A stretch of 64,000 nucleotides of DNA from Myxococcales bacterium (lineage in GTDB: Bacteria; Myxococcota_A; Polyangia; Polyangiales; Polyangiaceae): positions 1-64,000 of the forward strand of contig JADJKB010000003.1 in NCBI GenBank assembly GCA_016706225.1, read 5' to 3'. A model generated the notes under the pieces. The model made no database searches and was not told the DNA's origin. It saw only the letters and a list, made by a program, of their open reading frames with translations. Positions 16,303-24,888 of the stretch are shown here, piece by piece. Made by a program: the position numbers and the translations under genes. Numbering within the stretch: position 1 is the first letter of the stretch; each line of letters opens with the position of its first letter.

Positions 16303-17682
16303 ATGAAGTCGAGGAAGACACTGCTCGGCGGCGCGCTGGTCATCGGCGCGGCGGCGGCGCTCGGCAGTTTCTCTTACGAGCGGCTGACCGGCGCCAGACC
16401 AAGCGCCGCCCCGAGCGCCAGCGCTCGCGCCCCAAGCGTACCGAGCGAGGTGCCCAGACCGGAAGCCAGCGTGGTGCCGGCCAAACCGGAGCCACAGCGA
16501 CCGTACAACGTGCTGTTCCTGATGGTCGACAGCCTGCGCGCGGACATGCCGTGGGCCGGCTATCCGAGAGACGTTGCGCCCTGGCTGACGAAGTTCGCGG
16601 AGCGGGCCACGCTCTATCCGCGTGCGTATTCGATTTCGAGCTACACCGCGAAGAGTGTGGCCCCGACCCTCGCCGGCAGATACCCGAGTGAGATGAAGCG
16701 AGACGGGTGGTTCTTCACCCATTGGTTCAACGAGAAGACCTTCATCAGCGAGCGGGCGCGCTCGAGCGGGATCCGCACGCTGGCAGGCAACGGCCACGGC
16801 TACTTCACGCCCGTGTACGGGCTGAACCAGGGCTGGGACGACTATCGGCTGCTCGAAGGCACGGCCATCGATTTCAAGCTCGTCGCGGACATCAACAGTG
16901 ATCGCCTGAACGCTTTGGCGAAGAAGATGCTCTCCGATCCCGCAAACGTGGATCCAGCGGGGAAGCGGCCGTTTTTTGCCTATTTCCACTTCCTGGATCC
17001 GCACTTTCAGTACAACAAACACCCCACTTCGCCGGACTTCGGCGACAAGGCGCGGGACCTCTACGACAACGAAGTCCATTTCACCGATCGCTGGGTGGGC
17101 AACCTGATCGACTGGGCATTGGAACAACCCTGGGGCAAACGCCTGGCCATCATCATCACCGCCGACCACGGCGAGGGGTTTGGCGAGCACGGGCACTACC
17201 GGCACGCCTATGAGGTGTGGGAGACCCTGGTCCGTGTGCCGCTCTTCATCTACGTGCCCGGAGCGCCGGCGCAGAAACTGAAGACCCCTCGCGGCGCGAT
17301 CGATCTGGCTCCGACGTTCGCGGACCTCCTGGGCATCCCGCAAGATGAAGGGTATCGCGGGGAGAGCCTCGTACCCGAAGTCTTCGGTGCCCCGCCGACC
17401 CCAAGACCCATCCTCGTGGATCTGCCGCGCTGTGATCTGATGGACCGGCGTCGAGCCTTGATCGACGGCGACTACAAACTCCTGGTTCGCGGCGACGACT
17501 GGAACTTCAGTTTGTACAACGTGGGCAAGGACTTCGAAGAGGCGAACGAGCTGTCCAAGGTCGAGCCGGAAAAATTCGCGGCGATGAAGGCACTCTACAC
17601 GAAGCTCGCGACGGCAGTCGGCAATCGGCCGGTGGTGGGCGACGCGCCCCTGCTCAACGCCCCGCCCAACCAGCGGTATTGA
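16303..17682 (+). CDS. Sulfatase-fold membrane-anchored phosphatase/transferase
   Basis: A protein of 459 residues with an N-terminal hydrophobic segment (LGGALVIGAAAALGSFSYE) and a Pro/Ala linker. The alkaline-phosphatase/sulfatase fold is shown by YNVLFLMVDSLRADMP, the metal site near the C-terminal half IIITADHGEGFGEHGHY, and RGAIDLAPTFADLLGI. The usual formylglycine motif C/S-x-P-x-R is missing; at that place stands SSYTAKSVAPTLAG, so the nucleophile would be Thr or Ser, as in LTA-synthase-like enzymes. Probably envelope-facing, acting on phosphate or sulfate esters. Confidence 0.75.
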   Translation: MKSRKTLLGGALVIGAAAALGSFSYERLTGARPSAAPSASARAPSVPSEVPRPEASVVPAKPEPQRPYNVLFLMVDSLRADMPWAGYPRDVAPWLTKFAERATLYPRAYSISSYTAKSVAPTLAGRYPSEMKRDGWFFTHWFNEKTFISERARSSGIRTLAGNGHGYFTPVYGLNQGWDDYRLLEGTAIDFKLVADINSDRLNALAKKMLSDPANVDPAGKRPFFAYFHFLDPHFQYNKHPTSPDFGDKARDLYDNEVHFTDRWVGNLIDWALEQPWGKRLAIIITADHGEGFGEHGHYRHAYEVWETLVRVPLFIYVPGAPAQKLKTPRGAIDLAPTFADLLGIPQDEGYRGESLVPEVFGAPPTPRPILVDLPRCDLMDRRRALIDGDYKLLVRGDDWNFSLYNVGKDFEEANELSKVEPEKFAAMKALYTKLATAVGNRPVVGDAPLLNAPPNQRY

Positions 17683-17695
17683 GCGACGCGCCCGC

Positions 17696-20383
17696 TCAGG
17701 CTGGCACCGCGGCGCGCGAGAGCAAGAGCTGGTAAACGACCTGGCGAGCGATCTGAGGCTCGTGACCCGCCTCGATCAGCTCGAGCAATGACGGTTTCCC
17801 AGTCGCGATGGCGATCACCACCGCCAGCTCGTCCGGCGAGAACTCGAACTCGTCCACCGACGCGCCAGCGGACATCGCGAGGGGGCCCGCCGCGGACTGC
17901 GCTAGCACGCGATCCATCGCCTCGACCTCAGGGTGCTCTCGGAGGCCGAGTGTCAGAGCAGCGCGCGGCGAGACTGCGGCTGGAATGCGTCCCCAGCGAG
18001 TCTGAAGCAGATCGACGTCGCCATAGAACGCAAACAGAGTATTGGGCGCGAGGGAGAACAAGAACTTGATTCGCTCGTAGACTTGCGTGCTCCGAACCTC
18101 CGCGATCTGCTCGGGCCGCACCAAGCCGAGGTCGATCAGCTCTCGCTCGAGCTCTGCCTCGTGTCCACCCGCGAGCGCGATGTCCTCGAGCTGCCCCTGC
18201 TCCAATGCGCCGCTGCCCACCAAGAGTGAGCCGAGGGTGGCGATTCGCCCAGCGACGTACGCTTTGAACGGCTTGCCTTCTCTGAAGAACACCGCGTGCT
18301 CCGTCGCTTCGAGCTCGGGTTGCTCCGACGGCTCTGCGAGAACGAGAGTGCCGCCGAGCGCCCGCTCCTCCAAGTAGAGCAGGAGGTGCGAGAGCGGTTT
18401 CTTGTGGAGCGAACCCTCCGCGCTCGGCGCAAACCCCTCGGCGAGCGAGGCGTTCCTGGGCGTGCTCTTCGGAGGAAGCGCGACGGCCCGCTGCCGCCAG
18501 TCGAGGGTCGGGCTGGTCTGGAACCTGGATCCGGAGCCGGGGGTGCTCGCACCCGACGGCTCGGACGGGGGCTCGTCGTCCCAGTCCTCCGAGCGCGGAT
18601 CTCGGCGGGACGGCGGCGCCTCGACCAGCTCGACGGCCCCGCTTCCGCGTCCCGATCGCGGGGCTCGACCACGCCTGCTGTCTGGTGTCGACGAAGGCGG
18701 CGGTTGTTCCACCGACGGACTGCGCGGAGTCCGCTCGCTCACCGCACGCGCCGACGGCGCAGGTCGTTCGATCAGCGGGGCGCTGTCGGGAGGTCGCGGA
18801 GTGGGCTCGCTTGCCGCCCCGGTCGAGGCCGGCGGTCGGTCCGTGCTGTCGGAGCTCTGCAGAGTCCGCTCGCTCGCGGCGCCGGCCGACACAGGCCCCC
18901 GCGAGGAGGGCGCGCCAACCGAGATGAGCTCCTCGGACGCTCGGCGGAGCTCCGGATCCGGATCCAAGATCACGCGTGTGACCTGCCGCCCTGGATCCCG
19001 CGACAAGTCGAGCACCACTTTCGACCGCAGTAGCTGTCCGCTCGAGTCGTAGATGAGCCTCACGCTCGGGCGGGCATACTCGGCGGGATTATCCGGCGAA
19101 TGGAGGACCACGGCGCGCTCCCCGGTCGACAGCTCGACGACGGCACCGCGGGGAAATACTCCCAGGGCGCCGACCAAGAGCACCAACATGGCGTGGTCCA
19201 ATGCCTCTTTCGTCTTGTGTCGTAGGGTGGTGATCGTTTCGTCTACCGACGGTGTTCGACTCGCCCCGAGGTCCGGCTCCACCAGCTGATTGAACCGATG
19301 CGCGGTTGCGACGATGCGCGCCGCCACCATCGGACGGTGTGCGCCGTCGTAGAGCTGACCCAGCGACTCAATCTGGCGCAACCACTGCGCTTCGTAGGCG
19401 ATCACCGTGCGCACGAGGCTAGCTTCGCGAACCTGACCGAGGGCCGTCAGCACCGTGGCCGTCGCCGCGGGCAGCCGCTTGGCTGCTTGGTCGGTCATCT
19501 TGGCCACGACGACCTGCTCCTCCCCCATGCCTGCCGCGCCCGTGACGAGGGGCACCGCCACGTCGAAGAACAGTGCGGACATCGCGATGCGCGAGAGCGT
19601 GGCGAGGTCACCGGTGAGCTGGCGACCCATGGAGACCGCCAAGATCGCCCGGTTCACCGCCCGACCGGCAGCGTCGTGATTCAAGTTGCGCATGCCCGTG
19701 ACCCCCAAGAACGCGGGGGTGTCGCCCTCGGACAGCACGACCAGGCGTTGAGCCAGACGCTTGGCCTGGTTGGGTAACTGATACCGCCCGGCCATCAGGT
19801 TCTCGTAGACCCGACGCATGACAACGACCGTCGTCGCGTACGTACGGAGGACCTGCTCCTCGGGCGTGAGCTCGTTCTCGTTTTCGTCGAGCCGCGCTGC
19901 GTGCACGTAGCGCAAGCGAACCCGGGGTGATGGCTCGATGACACCATGCTCTGCTTTCAGCGCCGATCCGGGCTGAAAGAGCCGCGCCAGCGCCTTCAGA
20001 TCTGCGCGATTGGCGTCGGCCTGCAGCGTGAGCTGGGTGACACCGAGCGCGCGCACCATCTTGCTCAGCTCGAGCGCCGCTTCGTACTCCGCGCGCGACG
20101 CCTTGAGCAGCTGCCCACACACGAACACCGTGCTCTTGGTGAAGAGCAGCGACAGGGGCTCGCCCGTCTGTGTGCCGAACACTCCGAGTGCCTCGACCGT
20201 TTGATCGACCTGCTGCAAGAACGCCATGTTGTCGAGGGCGTGAAACTGCGCCACCTTGAGCAGCCGAAACACATGGCGAGCGAGGGAAGAACCCAGCTCG
20301 CGCGCCTGCTGGCGCTGCGCGAGGTCGGCCACGTTCTGCTGAACGACCTGAGCCGCGTCCGCGGGGGGAGGTTGTGAGGTCAT
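17696..20383 (-). CDS. Degenerate HD-GYP-like protein with DUF4388 C-terminus
   Basis: A protein of 895 residues. The first 450 residues are helical and carry an HD-GYP-like end (LGVFPRGAVVELSTGERAVV, then ARPSVRLIYDSSGQ), but the metal-binding HD is not seen where expected (near MSALFFDVAVPLVTG). A long Pro/Ser/Arg-rich linker (about residues 480-640) follows. The last 250 residues look like DUF4388/PATAN-type: SHLLLYLEERALGGTLVLAE, AVFFREGKPFKAYVAGRIA, ELIDLGLVRPEQIAE. Such domains occur in myxobacterial signalling and motility proteins. Its start overlaps the kinase stop by four bases, so they should work together. Confidence 0.7.
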   Translation of the reverse strand: MTSQPPPADAAQVVQQNVADLAQRQQARELGSSLARHVFRLLKVAQFHALDNMAFLQQVDQTVEALGVFGTQTGEPLSLLFTKSTVFVCGQLLKASRAEYEAALELSKMVRALGVTQLTLQADANRADLKALARLFQPGSALKAEHGVIEPSPRVRLRYVHAARLDENENELTPEEQVLRTYATTVVVMRRVYENLMAGRYQLPNQAKRLAQRLVVLSEGDTPAFLGVTGMRNLNHDAAGRAVNRAILAVSMGRQLTGDLATLSRIAMSALFFDVAVPLVTGAAGMGEEQVVVAKMTDQAAKRLPAATATVLTALGQVREASLVRTVIAYEAQWLRQIESLGQLYDGAHRPMVAARIVATAHRFNQLVEPDLGASRTPSVDETITTLRHKTKEALDHAMLVLLVGALGVFPRGAVVELSTGERAVVLHSPDNPAEYARPSVRLIYDSSGQLLRSKVVLDLSRDPGRQVTRVILDPDPELRRASEELISVGAPSSRGPVSAGAASERTLQSSDSTDRPPASTGAASEPTPRPPDSAPLIERPAPSARAVSERTPRSPSVEQPPPSSTPDSRRGRAPRSGRGSGAVELVEAPPSRRDPRSEDWDDEPPSEPSGASTPGSGSRFQTSPTLDWRQRAVALPPKSTPRNASLAEGFAPSAEGSLHKKPLSHLLLYLEERALGGTLVLAEPSEQPELEATEHAVFFREGKPFKAYVAGRIATLGSLLVGSGALEQGQLEDIALAGGHEAELERELIDLGLVRPEQIAEVRSTQVYERIKFLFSLAPNTLFAFYGDVDLLQTRWGRIPAAVSPRAALTLGLREHPEVEAMDRVLAQSAAGPLAMSAGASVDEFEFSPDELAVVIAIATGKPSLLELIEAGHEPQIARQVVYQLLLSRAAVPA

Positions 20384-23115
20384 CGCCCCCTCAGGCGGCG
20401 TTTGATCGCCGCGCCCGCCTGCGCCGCGGCGTCACGGACGGTCTGTGAGTTGGTCCACTTACCCGCCGTCTTCTCCAGCTCTGCGATCACGCTGCGGTTG
20501 TCGCTCAGGCGCCCGAGCAGCTGGATCGCCAGCGTGCGTGTGTCGTCGACGGCCTCGCGCGTCAGCATGCCGGTCTTGGTCGCGAGATCCGTGACCAGGC
20601 TCTCGCCGCGCACCGGCGAGAGCTCCCACAGCGTCTCGAGCGTGACCCGTCGCTCGTTGATGTCCAGCTTGTGAAAGGCGTCGTCGGTGGCCATCTGCAC
20701 CAGCAACGGCCCCGCCTCTTTCACCTTGTACCGCGCCATGGTGCCCAGCACCGCCATACGCACGAACTGATCCCGACTCGAGAGCAAGCTCGCGAGCTCG
20801 TCACGGAGTCCCTCGGTCGATGTTTGTGCGCGCATGGCCACCGCCTCGACCCTGATCTCGGGATGCACACTGGACTCCGCCGCTGTGAGCGCGCGAGCCG
20901 CAGCCTCGGTGCCAAGCGCGTGCAGGAGCCCCAGGACCGCGCGCCCCTTGGCCAGATCGGCTTCGCCCAAGATCGCGGCGATCTCCTGCTCGCGACCGGC
21001 ACCGTGCCGCTCGAGAAAGCGCAGCAGTGCGTCGCGGATCGGCTCGACGTCGGCGCGAGCGAGCGCCGCCAGGACACTGGAGAAATGCTCGGGCCCGGTT
21101 TCGTCCAGCAGCTGTGAGAGGAGCGGAGCGGAGCGTTCGGCGTTGGCGCGTTCGGCCTCGGGAATCGGGCGTGCCAGCTCCTTGAGCACGACTCCGAGAG
21201 TTTCGGCGTCCACCAGCGCGCGTGTCAGCTCTGCACTCGAGGCAGGTCCTGCCCGCAGTGTCACCGCCTCGACCACAGCGAGTGTGCGTCGGAGCGCCGG
21301 CGCGATGGCCTGGCTGGCCGCTGCCTCGATGAGCCCGCTGCGCAGCGGCGCGCAGATCAGCTCCATCTGCTCGTAGGCCATCGCATCGACCGCGGCGTGT
21401 GCGAGCACCTTGACGTAGCGGGTCTCCCACTCCGCCTCGGGCATGTCGAGGGCGGCCGCGATCAGCGCACGGGTCGGCTCGTCGAGCGTCGCGGCTCCGG
21501 CGGATCGCACCGCACGCAGGGCGGACTGGCGCGCGGCGATCACTGCGGCGCGCTCCTCCAGCGACGCCGGTTCGAGCTCGAGCTCGCCTACCCCGGGTTT
21601 TCGGTTGCCGGAGCCTTCGACGACACCCTTGCCGGTCTCTACCAGATCGTCGAGCTCGCGATCGGCTTCCTCGGACGAACCGATCGTCAAGAACGAGCTC
21701 ACCACCTGGTAGGACACGTGCTCGAGCTGCCTCTCCCAGAACGCCGTCGCCAGGTCGTCCTCGGGTGAGAAGTCCCGCAGCGGGTCACGCCGCATCAAGT
21801 CCAGCAGCGAGATCACCTCGTCGATGCTGACGCCGGCCGTGATGTCGAAGCTGCGAAATCCGCTCGCGAACAGGTTGTAGGGGATCTCGTCGAAGGGGTG
21901 CAGCGGTTCCCACAGCACGGCGGACTTCATGGCGAAGGAGTGGGGTTTGACCTCGAAGTGCAGGGGGCCCGGCACCCGAGCCAGGTACTCCGACATGACC
22001 TGGTGAATCGCCTGCATGTGACCGAGCGTGACCTTGTGGTCCCAGGTGTACTGACGTGCGGCGTTCAGGCCACGCTCCACGCGCCGGAAGATCTCCTGTA
22101 ACTCGACGACGAGCGCCTCCTCCGCCGGTGAGAGCTGGACGTCCGCCTCGGGAGTCTCGACGCTCTCCGAAAGCAACGCGAGCAGCTGGGCCTGTCCATG
22201 CTGCTTCTGCGGCGCGCTCTGGACGGCAACGCCCCCCTCCAGGACTCGCTGCACTTCGGCGATGGCGGCGCGCATTTCCTCCGCGCTCTGGAACCGATTG
22301 CGGGGATCCCACTGCAGGGCGCGGTCAATCAGCTGAACCAGCTCCGGAATGATGTCGGGGGCGACCTTGGCTACCGACGGTGCGGGACGCGTCGCCGCGA
22401 GCACGAAGGCCTCCTCGTTGGAGCGCCCGTCGTGCAGGCGTTTGCCCGAGATCATCGTGTGCAGCACTGCACCGACTGCAAACAGGTCCGTGCGCGCGTC
22501 GATGCGGTCAGCCGACCCGAGCGCCTGTTCCGGAGCCATGTAGGCGGGGGTTCCGAGCGCGGTGCCGACCATGGTGGGATCGACGCCGACCTCGCGCTTT
22601 CGGGCTACACCGAAGTCCAGCACCTTCACTACCCCTTCCGTGGTGATGAAGATGTTCGCAGGTTTGAGATCTCGGTGAACGATTCCGGCGGCGTGGCAGG
22701 CGGACAGCAGGTCGAGCACCAGATCGGCAATCTCGAGGGCCTGCTCCGGCGGCAAGATGCTGTTGTTGTCTTTCCAGTGTTTGCTCAAGGTCCTTCCCCG
22801 GAGCAGCTCCATCACGAAATACGGATCACCCTCCTCGCTCTGCCCTTCTTCGTAGATCGCGACACGGCCTGGGTGCTCAACCGCCTGAGTCAGCTGCGCC
22901 TCACGCACGAACCGCTGACGCAGCGCCTGGTTGGCCGAGTAGTTTCCGTGCAGCAGCTTGATCGCGACGCGGTTACCGTCGGAGTCGCGGCTGGCGTAGA
23001 CCGCCGCCATACCGCCCATGCCGATCAGGCGCTCGAGCGGCCAGCGGCCGCACAATACCGAGCCCACTCGCCGCTTCGCGAGGCCGAGTTCGTCTTGAGC
23101 CGACTGATCTGCCAC
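20380..23115 (-). CDS. Hanks-type Ser/Thr protein kinase with HEAT-like repeats
   Basis: A protein of 911 residues. The kinase domain (about 20-275) has all key motifs: GMGGMAAVY loop, AIKLL Lys, HRDLKPANIF catalytic loop, DFGVARKRE and GTPAYMAPEQALG. After an acidic linker and an unassigned helical domain, the last 300 residues contain Ala/Leu-rich alpha-helical repeats of the HEAT kind (for example LFLHALGTEAAARALTAAE-like units and RDELASLLSSRDQFVRMAVL). No membrane helix is visible, so it is cytoplasmic. A GTG start with GAGAG is used; an upstream TTG would add ten residues. It is translationally coupled to the HD-GYP-like gene. Confidence 0.85.
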   Translation of the reverse strand: MADQSAQDELGLAKRRVGSVLCGRWPLERLIGMGGMAAVYASRDSDGNRVAIKLLHGNYSANQALRQRFVREAQLTQAVEHPGRVAIYEEGQSEEGDPYFVMELLRGRTLSKHWKDNNSILPPEQALEIADLVLDLLSACHAAGIVHRDLKPANIFITTEGVVKVLDFGVARKREVGVDPTMVGTALGTPAYMAPEQALGSADRIDARTDLFAVGAVLHTMISGKRLHDGRSNEEAFVLAATRPAPSVAKVAPDIIPELVQLIDRALQWDPRNRFQSAEEMRAAIAEVQRVLEGGVAVQSAPQKQHGQAQLLALLSESVETPEADVQLSPAEEALVVELQEIFRRVERGLNAARQYTWDHKVTLGHMQAIHQVMSEYLARVPGPLHFEVKPHSFAMKSAVLWEPLHPFDEIPYNLFASGFRSFDITAGVSIDEVISLLDLMRRDPLRDFSPEDDLATAFWERQLEHVSYQVVSSFLTIGSSEEADRELDDLVETGKGVVEGSGNRKPGVGELELEPASLEERAAVIAARQSALRAVRSAGAATLDEPTRALIAAALDMPEAEWETRYVKVLAHAAVDAMAYEQMELICAPLRSGLIEAAASQAIAPALRRTLAVVEAVTLRAGPASSAELTRALVDAETLGVVLKELARPIPEAERANAERSAPLLSQLLDETGPEHFSSVLAALARADVEPIRDALLRFLERHGAGREQEIAAILGEADLAKGRAVLGLLHALGTEAAARALTAAESSVHPEIRVEAVAMRAQTSTEGLRDELASLLSSRDQFVRMAVLGTMARYKVKEAGPLLVQMATDDAFHKLDINERRVTLETLWELSPVRGESLVTDLATKTGMLTREAVDDTRTLAIQLLGRLSDNRSVIAELEKTAGKWTNSQTVRDAAAQAGAAIKRRLRGR

Positions 23116-23384
23116 GTTGCTCTCGGCCCGAGCGCGTACCAACACACCCGGGTCTCCGCGGGCTGGCGGTCACCCACCAGCTCCACTTCGGCGATGGTGC
23201 CGCATGCGGCGTGGCCCCGAAAGCCCTTAGCCCGCACGGTCGAGATCCCGCGCGAAGGCGCGATTTGTGCGGCCACCGCAGGCCCCGGGGTGTCGCCGTA
23301 TCCCACCCGCGACAGGAGTCCGTGTCGGTACGGACCTGTTCATCGTGGGTGGGACGCGCGCCGGGGCGCGGCGTCAACGACGGC

Positions 23385-23612
23385 TCAGCGCACGCGGCGT
23401 CGCCGCACGATGAGCGCCGCGGCCGCGGCCAGGGCGATCGCTCCCGCGCCGGCCGGAGCGCCGACCGGCAGCGCGCCAACGGAGCACCCACCTGGCTGCT
23501 GGCAAGCGGGGTTGCCCACACACTCGGGCATCGGGACGTCCGCGAGCGCCTGGACACTGGTGAGACCGAGAGCAAGCGTGGTTGTGATCGAGAGCAGGAT
23601 CTTGGTCGTCAT
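23385..23612 (-). CDS. Small secreted protein with MYXO-CTERM-like tail
   Basis: Seventy-five residues. A signal peptide (MTTKILLSITTTLALGLTS) is followed by a short Cys-containing part (PECVGNPACQQPGGC), then a hydrophobic helix (AGAIALAAAAALIV) and an all-Arg end (RRRRVR). GGAGG stands nine bases before the ATG. It is a minimal MYXO-CTERM-type surface peptide, resembling the tail of the longer protein at 13.7 kb. Function unknown. The region from 23116 to 23384 contains no supported gene. Confidence 0.65.
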   Translation of the reverse strand: MTTKILLSITTTLALGLTSVQALADVPMPECVGNPACQQPGGCSVGALPVGAPAGAGAIALAAAAALIVRRRRVR

Positions 23613-23721
23613 GTTCCGAACCTCCATGGTCGCAGCTTGCCGCACATTGGCCCCACGATCAGTGACCCCAGCGGCCAATGTCGTGGGCGAAACGGCCAGA
23701 CCGTCGTGAGGTGCGGGCGGG

Positions 23722-24720
23722 TCAGGCTCGGGCGCGAAACGCGCTCGGCGTCGTCCCCGTCCAGCGCTTGAATGCACGGTGAAAGGCGCTCGGCTCGGAG
23801 AACCCCAGAAGGAACGCGACCTCCGAAAGCGGCAGACGTTTGTCCCGCACGTAGCCCTGCGCGAGCAGCGCCCGCGTCTCGTCGAGCAGCGCGCGAAACG
23901 ACGTACCCTCGGCCTCCAGCCGGCGCCGCAACGTGCGCTCGCTCGTGGCCATGCCCTTCGCGACTTGATCGAGTGACGGCACGCCCTGCTGCAACTGCTC
24001 GGCGATGATGCCGCGGATGTGATCGAGCGGCGTGTCTTCGGTCCCGCCACGCTTCTCGAGGGCTTGATTCGCGACCGAGCGCAGGTATGCGCCGAGCTGC
24101 TCGTCGGCCTTGGGCAGCGGCAGCGCCAGATCTTCCGCGGAAAACAGCATCGCGATGTCGTCGGCGCGGAACGTCACCTTGCAACCGAAGAACTCCTCGT
24201 GCAGCGAGATGTCCCGCGGCCCAGGGTGCATGAAGCGGACTTCGCGAGGCACGATGTGTTTCTGCGTGACCATCCGAGCCGCGTGGAGGATTTCCGCGGG
24301 CGTCGCCTCGGTGGCAAAACGCAGCCCGATTCGATCGGCGAACGGGGTTCGGTACACGATGCGCAGGGTCCCGTCGCTCTCGAGCGCCATGCCGGGTTCG
24401 TCGGTCCAGAGCCCCATGTAACGAACCGCATGTCCGATGGCTTCACGTAGCGTGCCGCTGTTCATCGCCACGAAGCCGACTAGCCCGTAGTCACCGGGTG
24501 AATATCGCTCCGCACCAAGTACGGCGCCGCCGGCCCCAGGCACCACGGCGAGCACGGCCTCCCACAGCGCGTGCAGAGTCTCCACGGGGATTCGGGCATC
24601 GACGTCGCCGAGCACCTCCGGCTCGACGCCGACCGAGCGGAGCACCGCCGCGGAATCACCCCCCGCCTCCTGGACCACACTCGGCAGATTGCGGATGGCG
24701 CCACTGGCGATCGTCGGCAC
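23722..24720 (-). CDS. AraC-family transcriptional regulator
   Basis: A protein of 332 residues. The N-terminal part (about 1-190) looks like the Arabinose_bd domain found in OruR/ArgR-like AraC proteins (RNLPSVVQEAGGDSAAVLRS, GLVGFVAMNSGTLREAIGHA, MGLWTDEP). The C-terminal DNA-binding domain shows LDQVAKGMATSERTLRRRLE and EVAFLLGFSEPSAFHRAFKR followed by WTGTTPSAFRARA, i.e. both helix-turn-helix motifs. The GTG at 24720 is chosen over others further upstream. It faces the MpaB-like gene, which is the probable target. Confidence 0.8.
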   Translation of the reverse strand: MPTIASGAIRNLPSVVQEAGGDSAAVLRSVGVEPEVLGDVDARIPVETLHALWEAVLAVVPGAGGAVLGAERYSPGDYGLVGFVAMNSGTLREAIGHAVRYMGLWTDEPGMALESDGTLRIVYRTPFADRIGLRFATEATPAEILHAARMVTQKHIVPREVRFMHPGPRDISLHEEFFGCKVTFRADDIAMLFSAEDLALPLPKADEQLGAYLRSVANQALEKRGGTEDTPLDHIRGIIAEQLQQGVPSLDQVAKGMATSERTLRRRLEAEGTSFRALLDETRALLAQGYVRDKRLPLSEVAFLLGFSEPSAFHRAFKRWTGTTPSAFRARA

Positions 24721-24781
24721 GCGCGCTCGCACGCAGGCCAGGATAGACCCCCTCGCAGGGCGGGCAAGGGCAATGGGGTGA

Positions 24782-24835
24782 GTCGCGAATTTCTGGCAGG
24801 TCGCGCTTCGCGGTGAAGCTCGAAGAAACCCTTCC
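24782..24835 (+). repeat. Dispersed intergenic motif, copy A
   Basis: The block starting GTCGCGAATTTCTG and ending with CTCGAAGAAACCCTT reappears at 28593-28646 with roughly 80% identity over about 52 bases. It lies between the divergent AraC and MpaB-like genes, 50 bases ahead of the latter. See copy B. Confidence 0.5.
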
Positions 24836-24888
24836 GCCGCGGTTATTTCAGTGCACGAAACCGCTCGGGTCGAGGCTAGGCTGAGCGT

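Noticed and set aside
23025..23306. Minus-strand frame overlapping the kinase start
   Set aside because: It has an ATG and 93 codons but overlaps the well-supported kinase in another frame and shows no domain.
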